This document shows positions 22,905 to 35,000 of a stretch of DNA of 64,000 nt, one piece after another (position 1 is the stretch's first letter; each line of letters opens with the position of its first letter). The notes beneath the pieces are model-generated. The model searched no databases and was not told the origin of the DNA. It worked only from the letters and a program-made list of their open reading frames with translations. A program made the translations under genes and the position numbers. Source of the stretch: Tillus elongatus (lineage: Eukaryota > Arthropoda > Insecta > Coleoptera > Cleridae). The stretch spans positions 80,147,335 through 80,211,334 of the forward strand of contig OZ023268.1 in assembly GCA_964006375.1 (NCBI GenBank), read 5' to 3'.

Positions 22905-24350
22905 CCTTCACTATGACCTTAAGGTTTGTTGTGGCTCACACGTAAATGTTTTATATTTCACCCATCAAGTCCAGCCTCTTGCAGAAGTTGAGAATTTTTG
23001 AGGGCGAAATTTGAGTCTGATATTTTGGTGCAAATAGGGTCTTGCCAAAGAGCCAGTGCCTGATTCTGTCTGCTCCAGGACAGGAACATCACATATGCTC
23101 TGCTGTTTCTTCACTCTCCATTCTCCATACACAGTCGGCACTCGGTTTCTTGTCCAAGCCCAATTCTCTGCAGGTGGTGATGCAGGCAGCAATGTCCTGT
23201 ATACCAACCAGAGTTCTCATCTGTTGCCTGTTTAACTCTGTTTCGCTGTGCATGAGGATATGCCCACCGTAGGTTCCTGTCTGATATAGTCCGCCTTGGC
23301 AGTGCTTTTATAGCATCTTGACTATCAGGAAATATTTTTATCGTTTTGTGTGTGCAACAATTTTGTTCAATCTTCCTTTCCACACATCTTGATGGTATAT
23401 ACTTCTGCCTGATATATGGTTGCATACTTACCGAGGCTAGATGACATTCTTGCTTACTCTCACATTCACCAGCTCCTGCCCCTGATTCGGTTTGGGAACC
23501 GTCCGTGTACCAGCAGAGATCTGCTCTCAATAGGGGCGTTTTATTTCGATCCCACTCCACCCTGTCTGGAAGGACAGTCGTTAATGATAAGTCCCATTCC
23601 CAGAACCTCTTGACTTTCAATGTCATCAAGGTGTTTAGTTCTTTCTATACTGATTGCCTTTGGTATGCTGACAGCCGTTTGTTTAAGTCTATCTTGCCCA
23701 CCTAGCCTCCCTCTCCAGCTTTATGTGAAGAGGTGGGATATTTAGAAGAACTTTCAGAGCAGCTGATGGTGTGGGGCTCAGTGCACCCGTTATCATCAGA
23801 CACGCCTATCTCTGTAGCTGAGCTAGTTTGGCCCTCACAATATCATGAAGTGCCTTAGGCCACTAAACTATAGCTCCATAGGCTATCATTAATCTCATTA
23901 CCACTGTGTAGTGCCAATACATTTGCTGTGTGTTTGTTCCCACAGACCCTTCCACATGTCTTCAGGCACAACTTGGCCCTGCAGATTACTTTCTCCTACT
24001 GTATATTCCAGTGGAGCGTCTTATCTACAGTAACTCCAATATATTTCGCCTGTTCCACAAATGGAAATGTCTCATCCATAAGAGTAGGTGGCTGTAATCT
24101 ATTGAATCTTCTCCTTCTGGTGAATGAGGCAATGATGGTTTTGTGAAAGTCCACAGACATCTGCTCCCTCTGGCACAAATCATTCACTACATTTAGTGTC
24201 TCGTATCGTTCCATCAGCATTGTAATAAAAACTGATACTCCTTGTCTCCACCAGTTCTTTTCATTTTCTTGTAGCTTTTTCACTATATTATTTAGGCTAA
24301 GTTTTTGAGAAACTGTTTTCTTACTCTGTCTTTTTTCTTTTTCCAAAGTA
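22905..24350 (-). pseudogene. Non-LTR retrotransposon remnant with RNase H domain
   Basis: Minus-strand fragments follow the LINE order. The segment 23996-24346 is the RT palm/thumb end (SVDFHKTIIASFTRRRR; AKYIGVTVDKTLHW). The segment 23111-23629 is RNase H-like (ADLCWYTDGSQTESGAGAG; FPDSQDAIKALPRR) and ends with ETECRLCMENGE. The 3' UTR at 22905-22990 shares its sequence with the low-coordinate ends of the elements at 42277 and 48035. The BEL element at 16435 split this 3' tail. Several frameshifts and stops make it non-functional. Confidence 0.83.
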
Positions 24351-24770
24351 TGTATTCCTCAAATATTGTTATCATAAAGTTACTGTGTATCTGAGTAAGT
24401 CCAACAAATTTTTCCTTTTCGATCTCTTTCAGAAAGCATCTTTCTTTCGCTAATTTTTTCTACGAACCTTTTATTCTTCTTTTTGATTACTCTTTCGTTG
24501 TTTTTAATGCCACAGCATGCCTTATGCCGTATTAAAAATACATGGTTGCCTTGTTCTTGTAAAGTGGCTACAAGATTTATTAATTCAACAAATAAATGAG
24601 GTTGCTGTGTCTCAATTGTACAATTACTTATTTTATCAGAGTTTTTTTACTGTCTGTTAATATAACAACGAATCTGCTATCAACACTTACGGTCTCTTTT
24701 AAGTGATCTTTCAAATTTTTTTATGTTCGCTTTTTCAAAGCATTTATTTTCTTCCTATCCTGGTTATTAT
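24351..24770. other. Intron sequence, nothing recognised
   Basis: AT-rich, with several T-rich runs. No element recognised. Confidence 0.45.
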
Positions 24771-27590
24771 TTTAGCAACACACCACGAGGGCTTACAGTC
24801 GACAAAGAGGAAAAAGGCAACTTGTTAATTCTGGACTTAAAGGTTTGGAGGTTCGGGGGAGAAGGAAAAACATGTGCCGGCAAGGAATTCCAAAACTTGG
24901 AAGTCCTCGGGACAAAAGAGCGGGCATAACAAGATGTTTTATGTCTACTGACCTGGACAGTAAATGGGTGCATTCACTCTGTTCCCCTGGTAGATCTGTT
25001 GGGGGCAGCAAGTGGAGGAACTATGGAAGAAACCTCCTCTGAGCAGTGCCCGTGCAGATATCTATAAAAGAGAGACAGGTCACCAACGGCACGTCGGTGG
25101 GCAAGAGATGGCAGCCTTTGGATGAGGGTAGGGTCACCAATGAGACGTATAGCTGTCTTCTGAATGGAGTCCAGGAGAGCGAGTGTAGAAGCGGCAGCAG
25201 CACCCCAGATGTGGGAACAGTATTGAAGGTTTGGCCTTATTTGTGAAGTATATAAGGTATAGAGATTAGCTGGTGAAAAGTATTTGCGAGCCCGGAAGAG
25301 GAAACCTAATTTCTTAGCAGCCGCTTCTGCAATTGATGTGACATGTTGGTGCCAATTAAGATTTTGATCCACAGAAATGCCAACAAGTGAAAAGGACTCA
25401 TTACTTTGAATAACTTGGTTGTTCATTGTGATGGGGCTAGTGCTGGTGTATCTCTTATGAGAAAGAAAGCAAGACTGAGTTTTAGTGGGGTTGAATTGTA
25501 CAAGGTTTCTACCTCCCCAGTCTAATATTTTTTGGAAATCCACGGAGACAGAACAATCCATGAGTCTGCGATCCTCATCTAATTGGGCTAAAGAGACAGG
25601 CTTAGAATATTGTATATTTGTGTGGAGGGTGCTGTCATCCGCGTAACTGTCAACTGGGTTGGATGTGCTAGAGAGGAGGTCATTGATGTGGAGAAGAAAC
25701 AAAGTAGGGACGAAAGCTGAACCTTGAGGAACTCCTGCATTAATTGGATATAGTTTAGAGGAATGGCCATCCACGGCAATAGAAATGCTCCGATTGGAGA
25801 GGAAATTTGCTGTTTAGGTAAAGAGTTTTGGTGGTAGGCCATAGGCCGGAAGTTTATTAAGCAGCGCAGCGTGCCAGACCTGTTCGAATGCTTTGAATAT
25901 GTCTAGAGCGACAATCTAGGATTCATCACGTAGTTCCATAGACTTGTCCCAAGAATGGGTGGCAAAGGAAAGGAGGTCGGCAGTTGATCTGCGCTGACGG
26001 AATTCATACAGCCTGTCGTGGATTAGACTGTGTTTTTCAAGAAATGTTAGTAATTCGTTGTTTATATACTTTTTCATCATTTTAGAGACGACTGAAAGGA
26101 GAGAAATAGGTATGTAGTTGCTAGGAAGCGCCTTGGATCCTTTCTTGGGGATGGGTTGTACTCGAGCAGTTTTCCAGTTACTAGGGAATATGCCTCTAGT
26201 GTAAGATGTCTGAAACAGACGAGTCCGGACAGGAGCAAGTTCTGGTGCGCATTTTTTGAGAACAATTGCTGGCATCTCGTCAAGGCCAGAGGCTTTCCTG
26301 GTATTAAGAGAAGAGAGCATCATACCTTTTTAGTTTTGAAAATGATATCAGTCATTTTATGCGCGACATTGGGGACTGTTGGTGGTTGAACATTTGGAGG
26401 TGGGTTGAGAGTAGAATTGCCGGCGAACATCGAGGCAAAAAGTTCAGGCTTGCCCAGGGCGGTAGAAACAATTTCATCCCCTGAGACAAGAGGTGGGAAC
26501 GTGCTCTTGCAGAAATTATTCCCAATAGATTTAGCAAGAGTCCAGAAGGGTTTGCTGCCCTTGGAGCTTAAGAGGACATTGTTTTTGATGTGGTTATTAA
26601 ACGAGTTTTTTGCCTCAGAAAGAATGCGGACATAGCGGTTTCTTGCGTCGTTAAATGCTTGACAGTTTTCTTGACTGGGATTGTGTAGAAGCGTTTTGTG
26701 AGCTTTGACCTTTTCAAGTCTGGCGTTGTCACATGATTTAGAGAACCAGGGCTTTTGAGTGGCTGAAGAGGTTTTCTGTGTATGTGGAATAAATAATTCC
26801 ATGTCAGCTTGGATAATTTCGGTGACGTTTTGCGAGATATCAGAGGGAGCAGGATGAGAGAATCAGACAGACGCCCACGGAAATGAGGAAAAGTAATCTC
26901 GCATTTCGTCCCAGTTTGCGGAGTTGAAGTTCCAAACTATACGTGGGTGTGATGACTGTGTGACCACGGGTTGCATTGCACAGGAAGCAGTGACAATGCC
27001 ATGGTCTGAGCGACCGAGGGGGGGCGGTGACTGATATCTTATAGCATTCAGGATTTGTAGTAAGAAGGAGATCCAAGGGGTATGAGCTGTGTGTTGGGAT
27101 GCGAGGAAAGTAAGTAGGTTGCTGAACCATATTAGCTAAAGAATTGCTGACTGCAAAGGCCTCCGATGCTCTCCCTTGTGGATCAGTTATTATGGACATT
27201 GAAGTCACTAAGAATAGTGACCTCGGAGGAAGGATATTCCAAAATCAGATGGTCGGTTTTTTCAGAAAGGTAGTCAAAGAGCTGCACAAAGTTGTTGTCA
27301 GAAGGTGACCGGTAAATGCAACAGATGAATTTAGTTGCAGCACTGAGAGAGAGTTTTATCCATAATATGTCTTTTCTTCCAGCTTCTAAATTGGGGAGTC
27401 TGGTGCAAGGTTGATTGCTACGGACGTATGCGCACACGCCTCCATGCAATCTAAACCAAGTAAGGAGCTCATACTTCGGGAAATTAAGGTGATTAGTGGC
27501 TGTTTTGGCAGTGATTTGGGTTTCAGTGAGGAAGAGGTATTGGGGCCTATTAGCCTGGAGGAAATGGTGGACGGAGTTCAGGTTAGGTAG
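24771..27590 (-). mobile_element. Non-LTR retrotransposon copy A (endonuclease + RT)
   Basis: A long but 5'-truncated LINE on the minus strand. An APE-type endonuclease is spread over 27183-27590 (YLFLTETQITAKT; GGVCAYVRSNQPC; EVTILSDFNVHN). A linker at 26320-26840 contains QKPWFSKSCDNARLEKVK. Reverse transcriptase covers 24974-26320 (KASGLDEMPAIVLKKCAPEL; NAGVPQGSA; DSYADDSTLH). Frameshifts and an in-frame stop near 25810 break the frame. The 3' end carries the phrase ctcgtggtgtgttg on the minus strand at about 24774-24800. Copy B at 32641-34735 is the same family. Jockey/CR1-type group is likely. Confidence 0.87.
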
Positions 27591-27640
27591 TATTTAGGCT
27601 GTAAGCTCTCGTGGTGTGTTGTTGAAATATAAAAAGAAGG
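27591..27640 (+). repeat. Isolated 3' tail of the copy A/B LINE, opposite orientation
   Basis: About 45 bases (ctgtaagctctcgtggtgtg, then ttgttgaaatataaa) match the 3' terminus of copies A and B but point along the plus strand, tail to tail with the 5' edge of copy A. Confidence 0.65.
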
Positions 27641-28330
27641 AAAGAAAAACACAAAGCACTCAGTCTCCCACACCAGTCGGAGGCAAGCATCCTGCTGATT
27701 CTTGAAACTGACTATACTTAGGGCAGCAGCAATGTCGTCCGGCAAATTGTTCCCAGCATCAAAAGACCTATTGGCAAAGAAGCTCTGCCTATAGGAGGTA
27801 TGGAACGATCCTTCCACAGCTTGAACCAGTGTCCTCGAAGTCTTGAATCACTGTCTAGGGTCAGTCTAGGGTCACATATGCAGAACTATTTCCATGATAT
27901 AGGCCATACTGCTGTGTATTCAAATATATGAAGAGCGCAAGCGCGCTACTTTACACCTCCCTCGCCAGCTTCAGCCATGTCGTTCGCCAGTGAAAGCCGC
28001 TAAGCCAACGAATAAACACTCACCGCTCATCTTGGCCATCCGCCATAGACAGTCATTGCTTTCGTGTCATATATCAGTTATTAGTTGTGGTTAATACAGT
28101 TTAATTAAGTTAAATCACTGTGTTTGTTTTCACGTAACGCGGAACCCCAGTATATTCCACATGCATTTAGTTTATACATATTCACAAGATCAGACCTCCT
28201 GCGTCTGGCAGAAAGGGAAGGCAACTCCAGGTGAAAAAGCCTTTGCTGATATGTGAGACGCCTAAACTGCTGCGGCCATCGTGTTACAGCGCATTGAGAT
28301 TGTTCTAATTTATAAGTTATGTGTTTTATT
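27641..28330 (-). pseudogene. C-terminal remnant of another LINE reverse transcriptase
   Basis: On the minus strand 28170-28330 reads QCAVTRWPQQFRRLTYQQRL followed by LPSLSARRRRSDLVNMYK. This is the conserved region after the RT thumb in CR1/L2-like elements. The segment 27578-27817 gives the extreme C-terminus (FFANRSFDAGNNLPDDI). A 222-bp insertion (27929-28150) separates the halves. Confidence 0.72.
27929..28150. mobile_element. Possible solo LTR interrupting the LINE remnant
   Basis: The 222-bp insertion starts TGAAGAGCGC and ends GGAACCCCAG, and TATA flanks it on both sides (27925-27928 and 28151-28154). It contains aataaa at about 28003 and a GC-richer edge, which suits an LTR. The canonical CA end is absent and the duplication is only 4 bp, so other small elements are possible. 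Confidence 0.42.
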
Positions 28331-28617
28331 GAACCACGATGATTGTCTAATCACCAGGTAACTTACCCGTTTCCAAGGCCATCAGGATACAACACACACA
28401 GGTAACTTACCCCACATGGCCCAGTCGGTAGGATTGACAACTTCACCTAAACATATTTTCCTGACAGATATAGGGATAGTTGCAAAGAACTTTTCAAACT
28501 ATAAAATACTTACCATTATCTTTGTTTGTAGATTGACTTGTGCTGAACTTAGTTTGGGTTTCAGCATAGATTTTTTGCAAATGTCTATGGTATAATAATT
28601 TTAATATCTTGTTTCAG
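28331..28617. other. Intron end before the fourth exon
   Basis: There is a short direct repeat ggtaacttacc at about 28358 and 28402. It ends with the acceptor tgtttcag at 28610-28617. Confidence 0.5.
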
Positions 28618-28872
28618 GTGTCTTGTTTGAATGACGTCTGCGGTATGCTGCCATTTTATTTCCCAGAAACTCCGGATCAGTTCTACAGGTTATGGACGTC
28701 GTTGTTTCTACATGCCGGCATACTGCAGCTAGCCGTCACAGTACTGATACAGTATTTCTTAATGAGGGATCTAGAAAAATTGACTGGTAGCTTAAGAATA
28801 GGTATAATCTACATCGGATCTGGAGTTGCAGGAAATCTAGCAAGTGCCATTTTTGTCCCATATAGGGCAGAT
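28618..28872 (+). CDS. iRhom: iRhom exon 4 of 5 in window
   Basis: 85 codons in phase 0 at both ends (acceptor AG 28616-28617, donor GTAAGT 28873). It begins [20 protein letters not shown], the end of the luminal domain, then [20 protein letters not shown] and the following hydrophobic stretch, a rhomboid membrane helix. A charged turn [11 protein letters not shown] follows, then [20 protein letters not shown], the next helix. The layout matches the rhomboid fold (L1 loop WTSLFLHAG and TM2-TM3). Confidence 0.94.
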
Positions 28873-29879
28873 GTAAGTTTAATGTTATACTGAATGCTTG
28901 CATCTGCATATGATAATTTGCTAGTATTATTTTTCATTTAAAATGAATTAGGGAAAAAACCTGTTTTAAAGAAACTTAGAATCCTTAATCTGTATTTAAT
29001 ATTCATTTCCTTACCAGCATTGTTTGTAACTTATTTATACAGGGTGAGTCTGTATTTAGTTTCTAGTGCCAGAGTTGAAAAGAAATAAATGAATAATACA
29101 AAAGGTTCAAACCAGGGCCATTTTCGGCCAAATTTAAGAGACATTGTTAGATTTTGATAATAACTTTCTGAACACATTACTTGATGGACACATACTCGTA
29201 AGAAAGGAGACAGGAATATTAAGAGGAAAACTGCTGGAAGTTACAATGAAATGGAGAGAGCTGCTGAAGACGGATAATCACTGTTGGGATGACCAGGGAT
29301 ATCGCCTATAGATTGTGTTGATGATGATATTCAATTGAATATTGAAATGTTGGGCGCAGCAAATAAAATCTTTGTTATAGAGAGGTAGATACTATATTAC
29401 ACAGATACCAAATTTTTAATTACTCGGATTTTTGACAAAACAGTAGGAGGATTTCTCTGTATACATTCATAGAGGACGCTGTTCGCAGTTGCTTCTCAAC
29501 TAACAAATGAATCGGAGTTCTAGTTTTCATTTGCTTAGTTTATTCATCCCACTGATGACGCTAACTTTGTTAACGAAACGATCGTCAGGTCTGAAAAGGT
29601 ATTGTGATGAATTGGATTCTCCAAATTGTACTTATGAGTGCTCATCACAGGTTGCAACGTTCACTCAACTGACACCAACAGTGAAGAAATACCGAGGGGT
29701 TACCCAAAAGAAACAGAAGTGATGTTGGGATGGGCGAAGTTTTTGAAGTACCGCGTTCTGCCGCTTGGAGCGTATATAGCTGCTATTGCCGAGTCACTGA
29801 GCCAAGCGCCGTTGTTAAAGCAGGTTCCGTTCAGCTTGTGTGAATTTTTTTGAGAGAGCTGTTTTTTGCGCTCGTCCTT
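28873..29879. other. Intron sequence with a possible TIR end
   Basis: No gene supported. At 29039-29052 the phrase atacagggtgagtc resembles the inverted phrase gactcaccctgtat at 38413-38426, so ends of one Tc1/mariner-type MITE family may be present. The two are too far apart to be one element. Confidence 0.35.
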
Positions 29880-30812
29880 TTGGCAATGGCTAATTCTCGT
29901 GAACAGTGTGTGACCGTAAAGTTTTGCTTCTTGCTCAAAATACTGCCACAGAAACTCTTCAAATGTTAAAAATGACCTACAAGGATGATGCTTATTGGGA
30001 AGACTCAAGTGTTTGAGTGTTTTGCCTGTTTCAAAAGCGATGAAATCTCAATTGATCACAAACCTAGCTCTGGTCGTCCTTCCATGGCTCAAACTGATCC
30101 AAATGTTGAAAAAAATTCTGAAATCATCCTAGAAGATCGAAGACGAACCATTAATGAAGTTGTGGAGCTGTCTGGAGTGACTCGGAGTTGAATTTTAACG
30201 GAAGATTTGGGGATGAAAAGGGTGGCTGTCTTATTCGTACCTCGACTGCTCACTGCTGAACATAAGCAAGGTCGCGTGGAAGCATGTTGTGCCCAGAAAG
30301 AAGAGTTCTGAAAACCCTGAAATGAAGCTACAGTCAAGCCAGTGGAAGATTCCAAGTTCACTACGCCCCACAAAAGCTCGTCAAGTTAAATGAAATATCA
30401 AAACAATGCTGATTTGTTTTTTGTCTTTTTTTTTATGTGAGAAGAGATCCATTCGGAGTTTGTTCCACAGGGTCAGACAGTTAATCAGGCTTTCTACCGG
30501 AAGGTTTTGTAAACATTGTGTAGCAGTTTGTGGCAGAAGGAGTCTGATTTGTGGCAGTCTTGCTACCAGTGTTTCCACCAAAGTAACGCCCCTGTTATTG
30601 TCCCGAATCAAAAGAGACATGAAAATAAAACGTTTTCCAGGCGTTGCTGAGGTGATGAAAAAAACGACGGAGGCACTGTTGTGCACCACAAAGGACAAAT
30701 TTTTAAAATGTTTTAAACAATGGAATGAAAGATTAGACAAGTATACTAGTGCCAGTGGAGAGTACTTTAAAAGGGATTGGAGGTTTTTGTTTAAAAATTA
30801 TAGAAACAGATA
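29880..30812 (+). pseudogene. Mariner transposase remnant, catalytic core deleted
   Basis: The plus strand gives the mariner helix-turn-helix part (GKTQVFECFACFKSDE; SSGRPSMAQTDPNVEKNSE; ILEDRRRTINEVVELSGVTR; LTEDLGMKRVAVLFVPRLLT), then the middle (QSSQWKIPSS-like and KARQV-like phrases, frameshifted) and MLICF. The C-terminus is clear: GVAEVMKKTTEALLCTTKDK and FKQWNERLDKYTSASGEYFK. The region that should hold the second and third catalytic aspartates is deleted or unrecognisable. It is a DD34D mariner fossil. Confidence 0.8.
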
Positions 30813-30974
30813 AAAAAAATAATGCTGCAAATTGAATCATAACTTCCACAAATCTGTGATCATATACTCTCCACAGAAAGACATTCTCATTAAATGAATT
30901 TAGGGTCCATCACTTTATCACAAAGAAAAGATATGTAACCTTGTACCCATAAACTTCTGAAATGTTATTTTGTT
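30813..30974. other. Intron spacer
   Basis: Nothing recognised. Confidence 0.4.
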
Positions 30975-32130
30975 TTCCCTTAGGGCTCGTCCGCGTCTTT
31001 GCCGCGCAGATAGCACCGCAGCCTTTGGCTTATTGTGCATGCCCTTTGTCTTTTCTACTCCACGCATTCCAAAATCACTGTGCCTTGAACTAGTCTGCAC
31101 AGCAATTGGTAGGGTAAAGTTTTATACTACTCTGTCTCCGGTCTAGGCTGTCCGTAGATCAGTTGTCTTTTGCGGTCCACAGCTTTACACTCGCACAAGA
31201 TGTGCTGGGCTAATTCCTCCCCCTCGCCGCAGAGTCTGCATGCCAGGTCCCCCTCGAACCACCCCATTTTATGCAGGTGTTTCTTGACAGCCATGTGTCC
31301 CGTCAAGAGACCTGTTTTGTTCCTGAGCTGTCCTCTGCTAATATTTAGCAGCTCCACAGCTCTCTTTGAACTGGGTTTCCCAATTAGTGTCTTCCTATCT
31401 GAGCCCTGGACAATCTGCCCACTATGCCTTATGCTGATCACTGACCCAGGACTTGATGGTTCCCCTGGCTGTGCCTTTCAATACGCCCAGGACCTGTTTT
31501 AGTTCCATAAATGGTTCTGCTAATCCTCTCTTCGCGAGACTGTCAGCTTCTTCATTGTCTTTGACACCCGAGTGACCCGGCACACAGATGAGGGTGACCT
31601 CATTCTGCCCAGCCAGGTCGCTCGTCTCGTCTCGGCATTCACTAACCAGCCTGGAATTTACCTGTGTTCTACTTAGGACCTTAAGGGCTGCCTGGCTGTC
31701 TGTAACTATGAAACTTGTTGGTCTAGCCACGCAGTGCAAGATTGCGTACATTTCGGCCTGAAAGACCGTTGCATGAGCCCCGAGGGAAATACTGTGACAC
31801 CCTCGGTCCTTCCGAATAAATGCCTGCCCCTCTCCCCCATGCTCCGGATCCGTCCGTGAACCAGACGAACACGTCCTGTGGTAGGCCCGGCGTCTCCCTC
31901 CGCCATGCCTCGCAGTCGGGGATTAACGCTGTAAACTTATTTTCCCTACAGATTCGTGGGCTCGCAAGGTCTGACGACCTCATTTCAAACATGGGCTCCC
32001 TCACGATCTCCTGAATCTTGCAGTGGCCCCTGCAGCCTGGGTTGATCTTCAATCTATCATTGCAGGCTATCTGTATAGTCATATCCTAGCCTCCCCCATG
32101 ATAACTAAGTATAGGGGGGGCAGATCCAGC
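30975..32130 (-). pseudogene. Non-LTR retrotransposon 3' part with RNase H
   Basis: On the minus strand 31723-32082 reads QDVFVWFTDGSGAWGRGAGI (RNase H start). The segment 31422-31751 reads FIVTDSQAALKVLSRTQVNS and VTLICVPGHSGVKDNEEADS (RNase H end). The segment 31127-31441 holds HLHKMGWFEGDLACRLCGEG and a Cys cluster. The 3' UTR phrase (aataagccaaaggctgcggt, minus strand) near 31010-31030 recurs on the plus strand at 34858-34912. It is 5'-truncated with several frameshifts. The R1/LOA/I-type group is likely. Confidence 0.84.
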
Positions 32131-32186
32131 AACACCTCCATGGTGGCTGTGGAAAAAATGTATTATATCACTCAAGTTTTAAAGAA

Positions 32187-32417
32187 AAAAATGTCAATTT
32201 TGACGAAATCACCTCTCATATATCCCCTACCCCCTGAAGCGATCTTACCCAAAAACAATTTGAAGCGTTTCTTTATCGGGTGCTAACTTTCTACCAAAAA
32301 TTTGAGGATGATATCTCCATTCGTTTGAAAGTTATTGCGCCTACTAACAGACCGTCATACAGGTCAGTAGATCGACCAACCGACAGACAGACATATTTAA
32401 AAAAATTCGTTCCAGAA

Positions 32418-32420
<3 letters not shown>
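32187..32420 (-). repeat. Repeat family Y copy
   Basis: Contains, in inverse orientation, the same phrases as 53820-54130 (caataactttggaacga; gatatcatcttcaaatttgg; ggggtaggggata). It runs directly into the TA tract at 32421. A third partial copy lies at 51895-52080. It has no coding potential and the superfamily is unknown. Confidence 0.6.

Positions 32421-32513
<93 letters not shown>
32421..32513. repeat. (TA)n microsatellite, about 93 bp
   Basis: Pure TA that borders a family Y copy on its left side. Confidence 0.97.
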
Positions 32514-32516
<3 letters not shown>

Positions 32517-32640
32517 CATACTGGCCATACATTATGAGTTTCCATAAGACACAATAAATAACATAAACATAACATATAAAATACAATATTAGAATACAAA
32601 ATATTAAATACATAATCTTAATGTAATATTCTCTCATCTT

Positions 32641-34735
32641 GATCCCTCAGATATCTCACAAAACGTCACCAAAATTATTCAAGCTGGCATGGAATTATTT
32701 ATTCCACGTACACAGAAAACCTCTGCAGCCACTCAAAAGCCCTGGTTCTCTAAATCCTGTGACAAGGGCAGACTTGAAAAGGTCAAAGCTCACACAATCC
32801 CAGTCAAGAAAACCGTCAAGCATTTAACGACGCCAGAAACCGCTATGTCTGCATTCTTTCTGAGGCAAAAAACTCGTTTAATAGCCACATCAAAAACAAA
32901 GTTCTCTGAAGCTCCAGCGGCAGGAAACCCTTCTGGACTCTTGCTAAATCTATTGGGAATATTTCTGCAAGAGCATGTTCCCACCTCTTGTCTCAGGGGA
33001 TGAAATTGTTTCTACCGCTCTGGGCAAGGTTGAACTTTTTGCCTCGTTGTTCGCCAGCAATTCTACTCTCAACCCACCTCCAAATGTTCAACCACCAACA
33101 GTCCCCAATGTCGCGCATAGAATGACTGATATCACTTTCAAAACTAAAAAGGTATGAAAGATGCTCTCTTCTCTTAATACCAGAAAAGCCTCCGGCCTTG
33201 ACGAGATATCAGCAATTGTTCTCAAAAAATGCGCGCTAGAACTCGCTCCTGTCCTGACCCGTCTGTTTCAAACATCTTACAATAGAGGCATATTCCCTAG
33301 TAACTGAAAAACTGCTCGAGTACAACCCGTTCCCAAGAAAGCAACAACAGGCCTATTTCTCTCCTTTCAGTCGTCTCTAAAGTGATGGAAAGTATATAAA
33401 CACCGAATTACTAAAATTTCTTTAAAAACACAGTCTAATCCACAACAGGCAGTATGGATTGCGTCAGCGCAGATCAATTGCCTACCTCCTTTCCGTTGTC
33501 ACCCATTCTTGGAACAAGTCTATGGAACTATACGGTGAATCCCAGATTGTCGCTCTAGACATATCCAAAGCATTCGACCAGATCTGGCACGCAGCGCTGC
33601 TTAATAAACTACCGGTCTATGGCCTACCACCAAAACTCTGTATGTGGACAGCAAATTTTCTCTCCAACCGGAGCATTTCTGTTGTCGTGGATGGCCATTC
33701 CTCTAAACTGTATCCAATTAATGCAGGAGTGCCTCAAGGTTCAGCTTTAGCCCCTACTTTGTTTCTTCTCCACATCAATGACCTCCTCTCTAGCACATCC
33801 AACCCAGTTCACAGTTACGCGGATGACAGCATCCTCCACTCAAATATACAATATTCTAAGCCTGTCTCTGTAGTCCAATTAGATGAGGATCGCAGACTCT
33901 TGGAGGGTTCTGTCTCTGTGGATCTCCAAAAACTATTAGACTGGGGAAGTAGAAATCTTGTACAATTCAACCCCACCAAATCACAGTCTTGCTTTCTTTC
34001 TCATAAGAGATACACCAGCCCTAGACCCATCACAATAAACAACCAAGTTATTCAAAGTAATGAGTCCTTTTCACTTGTTGGCATTTCTGTGGATTGAAAT
34101 CTCAATTGGCATCAACATGTCACATCAATTGCAGAAGAGGCTGCTAAGAAATTAGGTTTCCTCTTCCGGGCTCGCAAATACGTTTCACCAGCTAATTTCT
34201 ATACCTTATATACCTCACAAATAAGACCAAACCTCGAATACTGCTCCCACATCTGGGGTGCTGCTGCCGCTTCTACACTCGCTATCCTGGACTCCATTCA
34301 GAAGTGCGCTATACGTCTCATCGGTGACCCTACCCTCACCCAAAGGCTGCCATCCCTTGCCCACCGACGTGCCGTTGGTGACCTCTCTGTCTTTTATAGA
34401 TATCTGCACGGGCACTACTCAGAGGAGCTTTCTTCCATAGTTCCTCCACCTGCTCCCCCAACAGATCTGCTAGGGGAACAGAGCAAATGTACCCTTTTAC
34501 CGTCCAGGTCACCAGACATAGAACATCTTGTTATGCCCGCTCTTTTGTCCCGGGGACTTCCAAGTTTTGGAATTCCTTGCCGGCACATGTTTTTCCTTCT
34601 CCCCCGAACCTCCAAACCTTTAAGTCCAGAATTAACAAGTTGCCTTTTTCCTCTTTGTCGACACCCACGGTACGATAGTATTTACGCTGTAAACCCTCGT
34701 GGTGTGTTGTTGAAATAAAAAAAATGTGTTGACGT
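32641..34735 (+). pseudogene. Non-LTR retrotransposon copy B (RT), 5'-truncated
   Basis: Same family as copy A (24771-27590) but on the plus strand. It starts inside the linker (QKPWFSKSCDKGRLEKVK at about 32730). The RT frame at 33459-34097 has ALDISKAFDQIWHAALLNKL, NAGVPQGSALAPTLFLLHIN and HSYADDSILH. Stops near 33157, 33307 and 34098 and several indels break it. The 3' end is ctgtaaaccctcgtggtgtg at about 34690 followed by an A-rich tail. Confidence 0.87.
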
Positions 34736-35000
34736 TAATTCCAACGGGGTTTTCAATTTATGAAAATATTAATTTTCTCAAAAAATCATATTGGTGTTAC
34801 ATTTGTAAATGAGGATGAAAAAAAATATCTTTGTTTAAATTAAAGAGCATGCACAATAAGCCAAAGGTTGCAGTGCTATCGGGGCGGCAAAGCCGCGGAC
34901 GAGCCCTGAGGGAGAAAAAAAGTTAAAGAGACTCTGTAAAAATGTAGAGTTCCAGATCATGTTAACACTGATTGTAATAATCAACCTGATGTTTTTTTTT
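34736..35000. other. Spacer with a LINE 3' UTR fragment at 34858-34912
   Basis: The fragment aataagccaaaggttgcagt to gcggacgagccctgagg matches, inverted, the 3' UTR at 30982-31040. It is a very short truncated copy. Confidence 0.6.

Noticed and set aside
29507..29853. Two overlapping 71-codon frames as a gene upstream of the mariner remnant
   Set aside because: No family resemblance, frames overlap in different registers, and the sequence is probably transposon or intron.
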